Part shown: one piece after another, positions 1 through 11,491 of the stretch
Position numbering within the stretch: position 1 is the stretch's first letter
Layout: the number at the start of each line of letters is the position of its first letter
DNA from: Morella rubra
Lineage: Eukaryota; Streptophyta; Magnoliopsida; Fagales; Myricaceae
Direction: 5' to 3'
NCBI GenBank assembly: GCA_003952965.2
Contig: RXIC02000464.1
Coordinates: 1-64,000 of the forward strand
Length of the DNA: 64,000 bases
Position numbers and translations under genes: made by a program
The notes under the pieces: generated by a model
Seen by the model: the letters and a program-made list of their open reading frames with translations, nothing else
Databases searched by the model: none
What the model was told of the DNA's origin: nothing

Positions 1-408
1 CCACATAAGGCTTGTCCCTTGGGATCGCCAATGCTGACTTTGTGATCCATCTAAGCTTCTTTATTGTTCCATTTTCAGCATGACAAATGGGAGTGTCCTG
101 TGGTAAAAAAAGTTGTGGCCTTTTCACTTTAGAGTTCGGTGCTGATGCTGCGAGTACAACAAAAGGGACTGAATCCTATCCATACTAGCATTTTGAGAAA
201 AACCCATCAATCACGCTTCATTTTGGCATGAACCACAAGAATGAATAAGTTCATCTTCACTGATTGTGCGGGAAACCGGTTCTGCTGTTCGTGAGAAGCT
301 GGAGGAGAAGCCATGTTATTTGAGATGGTAGAAGATGCATAAGAAATCCAAACGGGAACAACGACTTGAAACGAAATTGCGAACAAGGATGGAAGCAAAA
401 AGAATTAT

Positions 409-480
409 CGCCGTTGCCGGGGATCGAACCCGGGTCACCCGCGTGACAGGCAGGAATACTTACCACTATACTACAACGAC
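409..480 (-). tRNA. tRNA-Asp (GUC), left palindrome arm
   Basis: This 72-nt gene is the exact mirror of the tRNA at 3361-3432: same seven-base-pair acceptor stem, GTC anticodon and TTCGATCC T-arm. It lies inside the left arm, so it is a second real locus only if the palindrome is real. If the palindrome is a fold-back artefact, the genome has one tRNA-Asp here, not two. Confidence 0.85.
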
Positions 481-1383
481 ATCTTTTGATTCTTCAGTCA
501 AACTTTTATTTTTAATTATAACAGTTCTAGGGACTCGACACGCACTATACAATTTGGATCTGGGACCTACCCACCTGGGTAAAACTGAGATTTAGTGGAT
601 TTAGGCCCATTAATAGATGTGAACTTGTTTAAAACCCAAACGTAAAACTCCGATCATTCCGCAAGGCCCGAAAAGCAGTATAAAACCTTAGATATCAAGA
701 TTGCGTTCGGAGAAAGATGTAATTGAAAAAGTGAACGAGTGTCGGATCAACTTACTCGTATTTTTTTTTTTTTTTTTATAATCCTCTGATGTACAGAAAT
801 TGAACTCTATATTCCACTTCAAGGAATGCCTAACTCGCTGCGACTGCCAACGTCACTCATCTTTCATTCCACTTCAATTACACAACCAGATTTCTGAATC
901 CTACTTTCGTTAAAAATTTCTGCAAAAAATAAATTTCCAACCAATGGTGCTAGAGGTTCTATTGCATCATTCCTCTTACTTATGTGAGGAATTGTCCTCT
1001 CGAGTGATGGGAAGTGGGCTAGTCCCCGAAAATGCTGTTCCTTTGTCGTTAGGGCTCAAAATCTTCGTTCCTCCTTTCTTAGAACTCAGTAAGGTGACCA
1101 GTAAGTCAGCCGGCACTGAGGCAGGCAGGCAGGCAATCAGTAAATAGAGTACAAGTAGGGATTCTTTTTCGAGACATGGGGGCCTGAGGCCCCGGAGGAA
1201 TGAGATGCAGTTCTTTAATCATTCCAGTCTGAAATTTTCTATTTCCTTCAGAGCTGGAAAGGAGGAACACTGCATGCCGCTCCTCTACTGGATTGCCTAA
1301 CCCACGAGATCGTCCCAATAGCTAAAAACTAAATTCTGTTCATGTCATTGCCAAAACAAATTCTTGTGTGACCTCTCAAATCA

Positions 1384-1896
1384 TTATGAACGTAGACCCT
1401 GCAATCTTGATGATGAGGATGTTGATGCAGATGAGGATGGTGACGGGATTGGTAATATCAATGATGTATCATCCTCTGTACTTTGTTTGTATTGGATTAT
1501 TTGTGTGTTGTGGTTTGGTACCTCTAAACAAAATAATCTCTTGAAAAATTCATAAGACGCAAAGAACATGGCTCCTTGGGACATATACATGACCAATCTT
1601 GGAGTCAATCCCCTGAGAAGAGAGAGAACACAATAAGCAGGTCGTTCACACAGATAGAGAAGCATATTCAGCAATAGACAAAGAGACCAGTTCTTCAAGA
1701 GATCAGAAGATATCAAAGAGGCTGATGGATATATATTTACTAATGAGTTCAGAGACAGTTACCTCCTAAAAACACAAAACACAATACTGAGGATAATGAG
1801 GGCTGGGCAAGCATACCTGTAGAGACCTCGCAAACCTTCATTCTTCCCTATTTCTCGAAGGGCATGATACACACCGTTATACTGGCTCATAGATCC
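1384..1896 (-). pseudogene. Mirrored 3' end of mitochondrial carrier gene
   Basis: This is the minus-strand mirror of the carrier gene end at 1926-2456. It holds the last coding exon (ending at 1384), the preceding intron, and the exon encoding MSQYNGVYHALREIG up to the palindrome centre, where the gene stops. No upstream exons exist on this side. If the palindrome is genuine, this is a truncated gene copy; if it is an assembly fold-back, the copy does not exist in the plant. Confidence 0.75.
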
Positions 1897-1943
1897 TGGA
1901 AACCTGCCATACATACACAGCTTAGAGCGGAAACAATAGTATT
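1897..1943. other. 47-bp non-palindromic centre
   Basis: This short segment separates the two arms and is not mirrored. Its right end holds a possible splice acceptor (cttag, 1921-1925) and the first codons of the carrier exon on the plus strand. It therefore belongs to the right-arm gene, and the left arm begins abruptly beside it. A short loop between near-identical long arms is typical of fold-back read chimeras. Confidence 0.8.
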
Positions 1944-2456
1944 GGATCTATGAGCCAGTATAACGGTGTGTATCATGCCCTTCGAGAAATAGGGAAGAAT
2001 GAAGGTTTGCGAGGTCTCTACAGGTATGCTTGCCCAGCCCTCATTATCCTCAGTATTGTGTTTTGTGTTTTTAGGAGGTAACTGTCTCTGAACTCATTAG
2101 TAAATATATATCCATCAGCCTCTTTGATATCTTCTGATCTCTTGAAGAACTGGTCTCTTTGTCTATTGCTGAATATGCTTCTCTATCTGTGTGAACGACC
2201 TGCTTATTGTGTTCTCTCTCTTCTCAGGGGATTGACTCCAAGATTGGTCATGTATATGTCCCAAGGAGCCATGTTCTTTGCGTCTTATGAATTTTTCAAG
2301 AGATTATTTTGTTTAGAGGTACCAAACCACAACACACAAATAATCCAATACAAACAAAGTACAGAGGATGATACATCATTGATATTACCAATCCCGTCAC
2401 CATCCTCATCTGCATCAACATCCTCATCATCAAGATTGCAGGGTCTACGTTCATAA
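1926..2456 (+). CDS. Mitochondrial carrier family protein, 3' end only (partial)
   Basis: The last two coding exons of a solute carrier (SLC25-type) protein are visible. The first, about 1926-2023, encodes SGNNSIGSMSQYNGVYHALR and ends within GLYR. The intron is 2024-2227 (starts gtatgc, ends ttctcag). The last exon, 2228-2456, encodes GLTPRLVMYMSQGAMFFASY, then a short Ser-rich tail and a stop. The GL.GLYRGLTPRL pattern followed by a transmembrane helix ending in YEFFKRL is the usual end of the third carrier repeat. Such proteins move metabolites or cofactors across the inner mitochondrial membrane; the substrate cannot be told from this fragment. From memory, Arabidopsis At4g11440 is a carrier next to a DUF3527 gene, matching the neighbour here. 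All upstream exons are missing because the palindrome centre cuts the gene. Confidence 0.75.
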
Positions 2457-3840
2457 TGATTTGAGAGGTCACACAAGAATTTGTTTTGGCAATGACATGA
2501 ACAGAATTTAGTTTTTAGCTATTGGGACGATCTCGTGGGTTAGGCAATCCAGTAGAGGAGCGGCATGCAGTGTTCCTCCTTTCCAGCTCTGAAGGAAATA
2601 GAAAATTTCAGACTGGAATGATTAAAGAACTGCATCTCATTCCTCCGGGGCCTCAGGCCCCCATGTCTCGAAAAAGAATCCCTACTTGTACTCTATTTAC
2701 TGATTGCCTGCCTGCCTGCCTCAGTGCCGGCTGACTTACTGGTCACCTTACTGAGTTCTAAGAAAGGAGGAACGAAGATTTTGAGCCCTAACGACAAAGG
2801 AACAGCATTTTCGGGGACTAGCCCACTTCCCATCACTCGAGAGGACAATTCCTCACATAAGTAAGAGGAATGATGCAATAGAACCTCTAGCACCATTGGT
2901 TGGAAATTTATTTTTTGCAGAAATTTTTAACGAAAGTAGGATTCAGAAATCTGGTTGTGTAATTGAAGTGGAATGAAAGATGAGTGACGTTGGCAGTCGC
3001 AGCGAGTTAGGCATTCCTTGAAGTGGAATATAGAGTTCAATTTCTGTACATCAGAGGATTATAAAAAAACAAAAAAAAAATACGAGTAAGTTGATCCGAC
3101 ACTCGTTCACTTTTTCAATTACATCTTTCTCCAAACGCAATCTTGATATCTAAGGTTTTATACTGCTTTTCGGGCCTTGCGGAATGATCGGAGTTTTACG
3201 TTTGGGTTTTAAACAAGTTCACATCTATTAATGGGCCTAAATCCACTAAATCTCAGTTTTACCCAGGTGGGTAGGTCCCAGATCCAAATTGTATAGTGCG
3301 TGTCGAGTCCCTAGAACTGTTATAATTAAAAATAAAAGTTTGACTGAAGAATCAAAAGATGTCGTTGTAGTATAGTGGTAAGTATTCCTGCCTGTCACGC
3401 GGGTGACCCGGGTTCGATCCCCGGCAACGGCGATAATTCTTTTTGCTTCCATCCTTGTTCGCAATTTCGTTTCAAGTCGTTGTTCCCGTTTGGATTTCTT
3501 ATGCATCTTCTACCATCTCAAATAACATGGCTTCTCCTCCAGCTTCTCACGAACAGCAGAACCGGTTTCCCGCACAATCAGTGAAGATGAACTTATTCAT
3601 TCTTGTGGTTCATGCCAAAATGAAGCGTGATTGATGGGTTTTTCTCAAAATGCTAGTATGGATAGGATTCAGTCCCTTTTGTTGTACTCGCAGCATCAGC
3701 ACCGAACTCTAAAGTGAAAAGGCCACAACTTTTTTTACCACAGGACACTCCCATTTGTCATGCTGAAAATGGAACAATAAAGAAGCTTAGATGGATCACA
3801 AAGTCAGCATTGGCGATCCCAAGGGACAAGCCTTATGTGG
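1944..3840. repeat. Right arm of the large palindrome
   Basis: This arm mirrors 1-1896. It is probably the native orientation, since it runs without a break into unique DNA and then the DUF3527 gene, preserving the order carrier end, tRNA-Asp, DUF3527. Between the carrier stop (2456) and the tRNA (3361), about 900 bp, I see only the carrier 3' UTR and plain intergenic DNA. Confidence 0.95.
3361..3432 (+). tRNA. tRNA-Asp (GUC)
   Basis: This 72-nt gene has acceptor strands GTCGTTG and CAACGGC (one T-G pair), the D-arm box A TAGTATAGTGG, anticodon loop with GTC, and box B GGTTCGATCC. The discriminator base is G and CCA is not encoded. A T5 run at 3440-3444 is a good RNA polymerase III terminator. 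There is no intron. It decodes aspartate codons GAU/GAC in the cytosol. Confidence 0.96.
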
Positions 3841-4731
3841 TAGACTTTGAGCCCTGGCTCTCTTTTCCTTCCAACTAAAATATCACATCCATTTTGTTTC
3901 TTATGGCTTTTGAGATAAATAAATTTAATCCAAGATACTGCTAGGCATCCAAGCAAGCAAGCAAGGATGGATCAAGCCCAACAGATTTCCAAGAGGAATG
4001 TAGGACATATTTGATAGAAGTTAAAGCAATAAGATAGATATTCTCTGTATTTTGTCATGTTTCTTTCTTTCGCAAGGACCCCTTGCTAAACCGGTGCGTA
4101 TAAAACAGTAAAATCACTTTTGAATGAAGCCAATTCTTAGTAAAAGTAACCTTGAACTTAAAATAAGGAAGTGCATCTATTACATTATTCCAAACGTACA
4201 TTCTTCTGAACAAAGTTTCGATCGACTTTCCTTAGCACCATATCCTTCCTGATACAAAAAGGGCAAAAGAGAAAGGATCACTCTCTCTCTCTGACAACCT
4301 AATGACTACTTCTATTCCGTCCCTACGAAGTTACAATATGGACAATGTTGTGTTCTCTTTAAATATAGCTATTGAAGTTGGAAGAATGAATTGAATTATA
4401 TAACAAAAGGATTTTGGCACACCCCCTGTGGTAATAACCCGCCAATAAGAATCCTAGCCCACATCTCCAAACAGTTCTGTCCTGTTGAAGATTAATACAC
4501 CATCTCGGTTTATCAAGCATACTGCTGACGGCAGAGCCCGTGCCAGGAAACAAATGAACACCCCTGAAGCTGAGTGATACTGGCAAGAACCTGGAACCCC
4601 TTGTGGTCATCCAAAAGTAGAGACATCCTCCATATTCCCTTTTAAGTTGAGGTAATCTCTATACATATCTATGAGTCTCCAGGGACCGGCACCCCTTGTA
4701 GTCATCTAAGCAAGCTGATTTGAGACTACAT
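3841..4731. other. Intergenic DNA between palindrome and DUF3527 gene
   Basis: This is unique sequence outside the palindrome. The right part, nearest 4731, probably includes the 3' UTR of the minus-strand DUF3527 gene. A short imperfect repeat recurs at about 4590 and 4690 (cccttg, then tggtcatc or tagtcatc). Only short chance reading frames are present and no RNA gene was recognised. Confidence 0.6.
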
Positions 4732-7503
4732 TCATACTCGAGCAATTGGAGAAAAGGGTGGATTGACCACATAAGATGGTTGGATTTCCTTTACCATCTT
4801 GGTGACTTTCATAGTCTCCTCGGTTGTGACTGCTTCAACTAAAAATTTCACTTCGTCGTTAATCAGCACTTTCAGAGAGTTGCTTTGTGATAACTGTTTG
4901 TTTCTGTCCTTGCCGGCATCAATGGAAGCTTCTGTGCCATGCCAAATGGCAACACAGATCGAAAATGCTTGCAATGTGGATAACTGAGCATGAAAATCAA
5001 CTGCATACTCTCCATTGTCAACAACTGTCATGGTCAGGGCAGGTGTACTCTCTTTTGCTCCCTACATACCAATGAAAATCAAGTAAGGTGTGCGAAACCT
5101 AATTATATCTATAGACAGTCTGGACATCAGTGCATCAGCAATTACTACCAAGGAAGGAATTTCAGTGACAAGACTTTTTAATTGGTGCAGGCAATATAAC
5201 ACTACTTTTGGCATAATTCTGCAGTTATGAGTTGCATTAGGCAACCTTCAAACTACTAGTTTTATTTCGTAAGAAAGGATTTTTTTTTCTGCATAATTTT
5301 CTAGCTGCAAGGCTTGCAAAATGAGACAAGTGCAGATATTATTGCTCCAATGGATCTAGTTTTCTCCCCTTGCGAAGTTAATGATACCTTCGCTAATGAC
5401 CCATCGTTCCACCACACTTATGGTTAATGTCAGACAGCAAGCAGGTAAAAAAAAAATAGCATACCCATCTAGAAACATGTGCATATAGATGTAGCATATA
5501 AATTCACCATTGTTCCCGTCAGGAGGAATCCTTCCATGTGAACCCAGCATCTTATGTTTCATGGAATTCCTTTTTGTCAAAACAAATTGCGATCATGGAA
5601 TGTCACACAATATCCTTACCTCAACGAAAAGTTCTAAAGGCTGCTGATCCTCCACAAGTGGTTGATCTTCACCAAACTGAGTACAGGGATTGCCTAAAAC
5701 AGCAAGGGGACAGGCCATGTCCCACCCCCCACAGTCACAGCCTCCACCAAACCTCCAGCGATCCAGTAATGACGAAGGGCCTCGACTTTCAGCACTTGGC
5801 AAACCATGGTTTCCAGCTGGAATTAACACCTTCACTTTTTCTGGACTTCTGCTATAATTGATGTGCTTTTTCGTCTGCTCAATCATCGAATGATTAAGTA
5901 GGTCTGGGATCAGTTTATCACTAACTTTATCCCCTCGCTTGGAAATCAAGCTTTTTCTCTTCTCAATTGGGACTTGCATTATTATGGCTGCAATTTCAAG
6001 GTTTGGATGCAATTCTGCAGATGCCCAAGGGTAACAATTTGAAGAATCAAAATTACCTTTCTCTGGGGCTTGTCTTTGTTGTAGTTTGAGCTTCATTGAA
6101 TGAGACCTATCATCCTGGAGAGTTTCCTTAATGAACTCTACATTGGGACCGTTGAGAGCTCTAAGAACATCAGGGGAACCGTCTCCTTGGACCACAGCAC
6201 TTTGTCTTGCATGTGCAATATCATACAGTACAAATTCGGTCACCAAGGAGTTGTTCACAACTCCGCCATCTTTTAGTTCTGAACATAAATAACAGGAAAC
6301 TTGCATCTGTCCCACCATGGTGAGATCTTTGTCACTACTACTCCATCCCCATCCACTGGCATTGCTCTTCTTTCTACCATCAATGGAGTGAAAAGTATAA
6401 ACCCACTTAGAAGCATTATCCGTCTTCCATGTCTTGGCCACAAAAACTTCTTCTGGGCACTTCAAAGAGAACTTGAAAAAGGGCAGTCCATGTTTGTATT
6501 CTAACTTGAGATAGCCATGTAGATGAACTGGTGAACATGCAGCAACTGACTGGTGGTTCTCTCTCTCAACAAACTGAGGATCAGGTTGTGATACCTTTTC
6601 TGTATTTGAAAAATCATGCAGCAAAGATTTCCTGGATGTTTTGCTCCTCCTCAAGTTTGTTGTCCCAGATGTTTTGAATCCCCCAGGTTCTGCCGAGTAA
6701 CCTAAAGGACTTCGCAAAGATTTGGACTTCTTGAATGGATCAAACATCCTTTTGACGGGGCTGAATCTGGTCTTTGAGCTGGCTCTGGAAGAGCAATCAC
6801 TTTCTGATGGTGAAGGCGAATAAGGCACTTCTACCTTAGCAGACTGTGACTTGTGCAATGAACAAACTGTGTCTCTTTCGAGAAGTTCATTGCCATCATT
6901 TAGAGGACCAACAGATTGATCGCTTCTAAGAGGGAGATCCACAGAATCTTTATCTACAGTATCAGCAGGTTTATCCCTGTCGTTTGAATTGAGATAAATT
7001 TCAAGGAAGCCATCTTTTGAGCATGGTTCTACAAAAGGCTTGCTTCCAGATGTTGGACTAAAGAGTGGATCCAAAGGTATCACCGGAGATCTCTTCTTCA
7101 GGCCTTCCTCATCTAAACCACATAATGGGTCCACAATTCTAAAAGATAAGGAGGTGTCACTACTGCGAGATAGTTCAATTTTTCTCCCTCGCTGAACCCT
7201 GCCCATTTCCTTCATTTTTCTTACCTCTTCTGAACTTTGATACATGGAACCTCGCTTGAGCTCAATGGTACCTTCCAGTCCAACAGGTCTAGATGGAATG
7301 CTTTTACAAGAAGAACTGCGATAGCGACCAAAGTTAATATCTATGAAGTCCTCCTTCAGGCTCAATAGATCATCTTTACGTGGTTTCCCTCTTGTGTTTT
7401 TCTTTCGAACATTTGAGCAATCTTGTTGAGATGGAAGAACCGTATTTGGACTCAGGCCAACAGTGCGATTTTTATGAAACTCCAACTCGACCTCTAGCCC
7501 CAT
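4732..7503 (-). CDS. DUF3527 domain protein
   Basis: There are two coding exons: 7503-5620 and 5061-4732, joined after a complete GAG codon (donor GTAAGG, acceptor tatgtag), giving about 737 residues. I start at ATG 7503 (MGLEVELEFHKNRT), which lies just behind a splice acceptor ending ctgcag, so the leader holds an intron. The N-terminal half is Ser/Lys-rich and probably disordered. The DUF3527 region runs from about residue 325 to the end, with GYLKLEYKHGLPFFKFSLK, a second block SLLDRWRFGGGCDCGGWDM, and a C-terminal block with YAVDFHAQLSTLQAFSICVA ending NPPFSPIARV. No membrane segment or enzyme motif is visible. The molecular function of this plant family is unknown. Its place beside a carrier gene and near AIPP3 matches, from memory, Arabidopsis At4g11450. 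Confidence 0.88.
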
Positions 7504-8650
7504 TGTTAGATCTCTGCAGGGAATACAAAAAATAAATAAGTAAATGAGCAAAAAATTGATAATGACCTGCATATGAGAGACACTAGCAACCACTAATCTG
7601 ACATTGGAATATGAACTCAAATCAAGATTTCTAATCAATGTCCGTATCTTATTGCTCCTTTTATTAGGAGATCAGCTATCAACCATTGATTTTTGGGAAT
7701 AGAATATGAAAATCACAGATGACGCATAAAAAGAAGTCCTAAAGAATAATTGCCTGCGCAGAAATGTTCAATGCCCAATGCGTTTCAATTTGAAGAATCA
7801 TATGGGTAGTCGTAATTCATGAAAACTATGAACAGCCATGCTCATACAGGATAAAAAAAATTCAAAATCAAACAGTGTTAGGGTTTCTGAAATAGAAGCA
7901 ATAATATAATGATAACAACCTCAGTAATCACCATAGTTTGAAAGGTCGGAAACCCCATTAGTGATCCCAAACTTTACGATTACTATAATACTAAAAAGCC
8001 AATCTTGATCCCAAAAATACTGAAGCACTATAACACCAAGGAATCTTATGATCTATATAGACTCCAAGAAAACGAGTAAAGCAGCAAACGCAAAAGCTGC
8101 AATGTAGTTTTTAAGAACGAAAACTTCATTTTTCTCTTTCATTACAGGCCAAAATTAAAAGAAAGGCTTGTAAAAGGAAATGGCCATACCCCACTAGATC
8201 TCAGAGAAGTGAACTCGAAGAAAAACCCAACAACCTGCAAGCAGATGCAATCATGTCCTCCAATCTCTTATGCTGAAAGTCACCAGGAATCTAAAAGAGC
8301 ACACCCAACAACCCAATATAATAACCAGTAAGCTGTGACCCATAAGTTTACTGGGAAGACTTCCCGAATAATCAACTAAAGTGCAGGGACAAGGAAAAGA
8401 CAGACAGAACCATGCCAAGAGCAGTAAAGCATAGCTGCATAATAAACACAAAAAGCGAGTTCTGGAGAAAGAGAGAGAGAGAGAGGGGTGGGAAATAAGA
8501 CAATGCTAGATAGAGAAAGCATGCCTGATATGAGTGAGCGTTAGTAACGAAAACTCTCTCTTTATCTCTGACTCTCTCTCACATGAGGAAGCGCTGCAAT
8601 GTGAGACAGGGAGCTGCTAAGCTACAGTTCATGTCTAAAAAAGCCATCTC
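7504..8650 (-). promoter_or_regulatory. Leader, leader intron and promoter of DUF3527 gene
   Basis: Directly upstream of the start codon is a splice acceptor (ttccctgcag on the minus strand), so the ATG sits at the beginning of an internal exon. The first leader exon should lie further right, probably in the GA/CT-rich stretch about 8460-8600, typical of plant 5' leaders. The donor was not fixed. A tyrosine-to-stop-rich reading frame continuing upstream of the ATG is intron sequence, not protein. Confidence 0.5.
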
Positions 8651-11491
8651 CTTCGGAGCCATCATATGCAGCTAAGTTTTAGTGTGTTTTCCCTTTTTTT
8701 AGCTTTCTTTCTTTTTAAATTTTCTCTCTTTTTGACGCTTTCTCTACCAGCCTGAAGGGGCACCCATATTGAAAGACAATGATAGCCTTGAAAGACAGCT
8801 GCTATGGCTTTAACTTTGGTGGGTAGTTTCGGCACTGTTTAGGCATTAATTAAGAGTGGAAGGGCACTAACCGTTAAAAGGTTAGTGTCCAAATCACTGG
8901 CACAAATTATTATCTTAAGGTTTCGGGAACTGCAAATATCAAGACTGGAATCCCACAATTTATTTGACTGATTTTCGGATAATTATTTATTCAATAAGAT
9001 ATTAATGTTGCAAATTGCAGATCTCACCCCAGCTTAAAATTACTTTGGGGTCCTTAACCCTGTAAGATATGGACATCGTTGTCGACAATCATGCCCAACA
9101 TTTTAATATGCTAAACTTAGAAATCCAATTCCCAAATTTTTGGGTCATCAAACTTCAAAGCATAAAGCAATTTGGCTCACAAAAAAAGAATAAAGCAACT
9201 TATTTTGCTATATCAATAAGTTGGTGGTCCAAAAGATTAGTAAATGGCATCATGTTTAAATTAGGAGAAAAATACTATATGATAATTTAATTTTTTAAAT
9301 CATAATCTCGAATTACTTCAAATTTTAGGACAGCTTACCTAATTAGAGAGACATTTCAAAGGACTATTATATGTTTTCTCTCTAGTTACCATAAGCTTGC
9401 TTGAAAAGACAATTGACTTCTTCATGCCATTCAACCAAAAAAAAAAAAAACTAAGAACTGCTCCTTAGGTTTTTCTATAGGCTCGACCTATTATCAAATT
9501 GCTAATTTTTTTAGGTCAGCAAAGCATAAAGTAAGAGGCTTGGGGGGAAAATAAAAGCAACCATCAATTTTTGGGTGGTCCTAAAGAAGCCCATCCCATA
9601 TCATGGTTAAATTAGGATGACTTTTTTTTATTATTTTTTTTTAACTTTCTCAAATTTGGTTTTAGGTTAGAAAAAGATGAACAAAAAGTGCTTTAACCCC
9701 AAACAAAAAAATCGAAATATCACAAAAGCCCTCAAATTCTTTTCTTGAAACGCGTTTGACTCCTTTCAAACCTTAAATTGCGTTTAACCAAAAGTAGAAA
9801 AAAAAAAAAACAAAAAAGAGATAAAAGTGCATCTAGAAAACGATTTTCCTTTTTCTGTTTTTTTTCTTATCTTGTTTTGGACGAGAACAGAAATATATAG
9901 AAGGGTAATACTGTACAATCACTGGTAAAAGGGAAATAGCATAGCTCCTGAATCTTGATGGTCAAGGAGAGGCACGTAAATTAGCGTGCATGTGATTGGT
10001 ATTGGCGGGAGGAAACAAAACTGAGGCGGTCGGTCACATCGAACCCACGGGGTCTTTTGTATTCCCAACCAATGAATCCCACTACCCCCAAAAGAGAAAG
10101 TGGCCCGCGTCCTTCTGTCTCACGAAGAGACCAAAGAACGCACAACCCTTCCATTATAAATTTCCTCAAACCTTAAAGACTTAATCATGCTAATATTACT
10201 CCTTAACTACTTACTTTTGTCTCCTTTGAATGATCCAAACAACCTCTGACAATAATCTGTTAACTGATCAAGATTTCCTGTAATTTTTTTATAAAAATTT
10301 TATCATGCAATTCAAAGAGATGACAAATACGTAATACCATTTGGACATATTTTATCTATTTTTCTCTAAATTATATGAATAAAAAAATTATAATCATTTG
10401 CGAAGTATGTACCGTTAGTGGCAAATACGAGATTTTAAAGGTGGGACCGTGGGTGGGCTCTAGAAAACTTGAGGAAGAAGAGGAGAAAGCTATTTTCTCT
10501 TAACTACATTGAGGAAATCCATCGCCGTACCCTTTTGATCCAAAGAGTACTTTGAGTAGATTCAAATCCAAGCAATACTCTACTTTAATCGGTAGCCCTA
10601 CTTGGGATCTGCGGCGCCAATTTATTGGGTTGGGCCAAAAATGTGACCACAGATTTAAGATGGAAAGGCAACTAATAACACCACCAAGTTATGGACTAAC
10701 CTACTGCTGTCAGTCGCACCCTCCATTGGTCCCGCTGATCTCTGCTGATTTATTGGTTCCAACCGAGCATGTTTGTTATGTTGAGTCAATCCATTTCTTT
10801 ACCATTTCTCCAGAAAAATGTTAAATGAAAAGGGATCTGATATGCCTGCCACGGGCAACTAACTTGATCTCATGTTGCTCAAAAAGCAGTATCCGAGCAT
10901 GCCCAAATGAGTACTTGAGAGAGAAGTGACATAATAAAAAGAAAAAATTGCCCCAAGCGACACACATTATCTACAGAGTTCAGCAGCTGCATTGTGAATC
11001 AAGACAGACCAACAAATACCCTCCTCCAAGGTTACCAATTATATGTTTATGCAAGGCAGCCTCACAAATAAGGCAAAACCCGTAGTGCCATTGGAAAGCT
11101 TCACAGACAAATCACCTTAAAAGATTCTCTCTGTATAGACAGCATTTCATCTACAGCAATGGACCCCTTTAGGAATTGGACAGTGTGTCTTCAACCCTCG
11201 TATATTCTTTCATGGAACCGTTTTTAACAGCAAACTATGAATAGAGCTCAAAATAGAAGAGATCTACACAGAAGTACTTGACTTTGATGTCACTATGAAT
11301 ACCAAACACGATCCTAAACCTAAGGGAGAGAGATCTGAGATAACAACTTCCATCTGCTAGAGGCTATAGACAAAGAAACCCCTCCTTAGTATGCATTTAC
11401 AGACAACCTACGGTTAACTATACAAGAGGGTAGTTCCCCAGACAACTGAAAAGACTACGTCAGTAACCCCAAAATGCAAGGCCCGCAGATT
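8651..11491. other. Intergenic DNA between DUF3527 and AIPP3-type genes
   Basis: This is AT-rich DNA with several homopolymer runs and no recognisable gene, tRNA or transposon protein. The right end (about 10850-11491) is probably the 3' UTR and terminator region of the minus-strand AIPP3-type gene. Short open frames here (for example 9981-10184 and 10552-10824) lack homology I recognise and are not supported. Confidence 0.5.

Larger units (their letters stand above)
1..1896. repeat. Left arm of a large palindrome
   Basis: This arm is the reverse complement of 1944-3840, pairing position x with about 3841-x. It reaches the first base of the window, so its true left end is not visible. It holds a tRNA-Asp and the 3' end of a mitochondrial carrier gene, both on the minus strand. 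Differences between arms are few: C at 708 against A at 3133 (T expected on the paired strand), an interrupted T run at 761-777, and a one-base offset between about 600 and 940. Arms this similar mean either a very recent inverted duplication or a fold-back assembly error. Confidence 0.95.

Noticed and set aside
335..595. Open frame of 86 codons (mirrored at 3246-3506)
   Set aside because: It reads straight through the tRNA-Asp gene, so the frame is a by-product of the tRNA sequence.
1364..1555. 63-codon plus-strand frame over the left arm (mirrored at 2285-2476)
   Set aside because: It is antisense to the last exon of the carrier gene; its acidic run is the complement of the carrier's Ser-rich tail.
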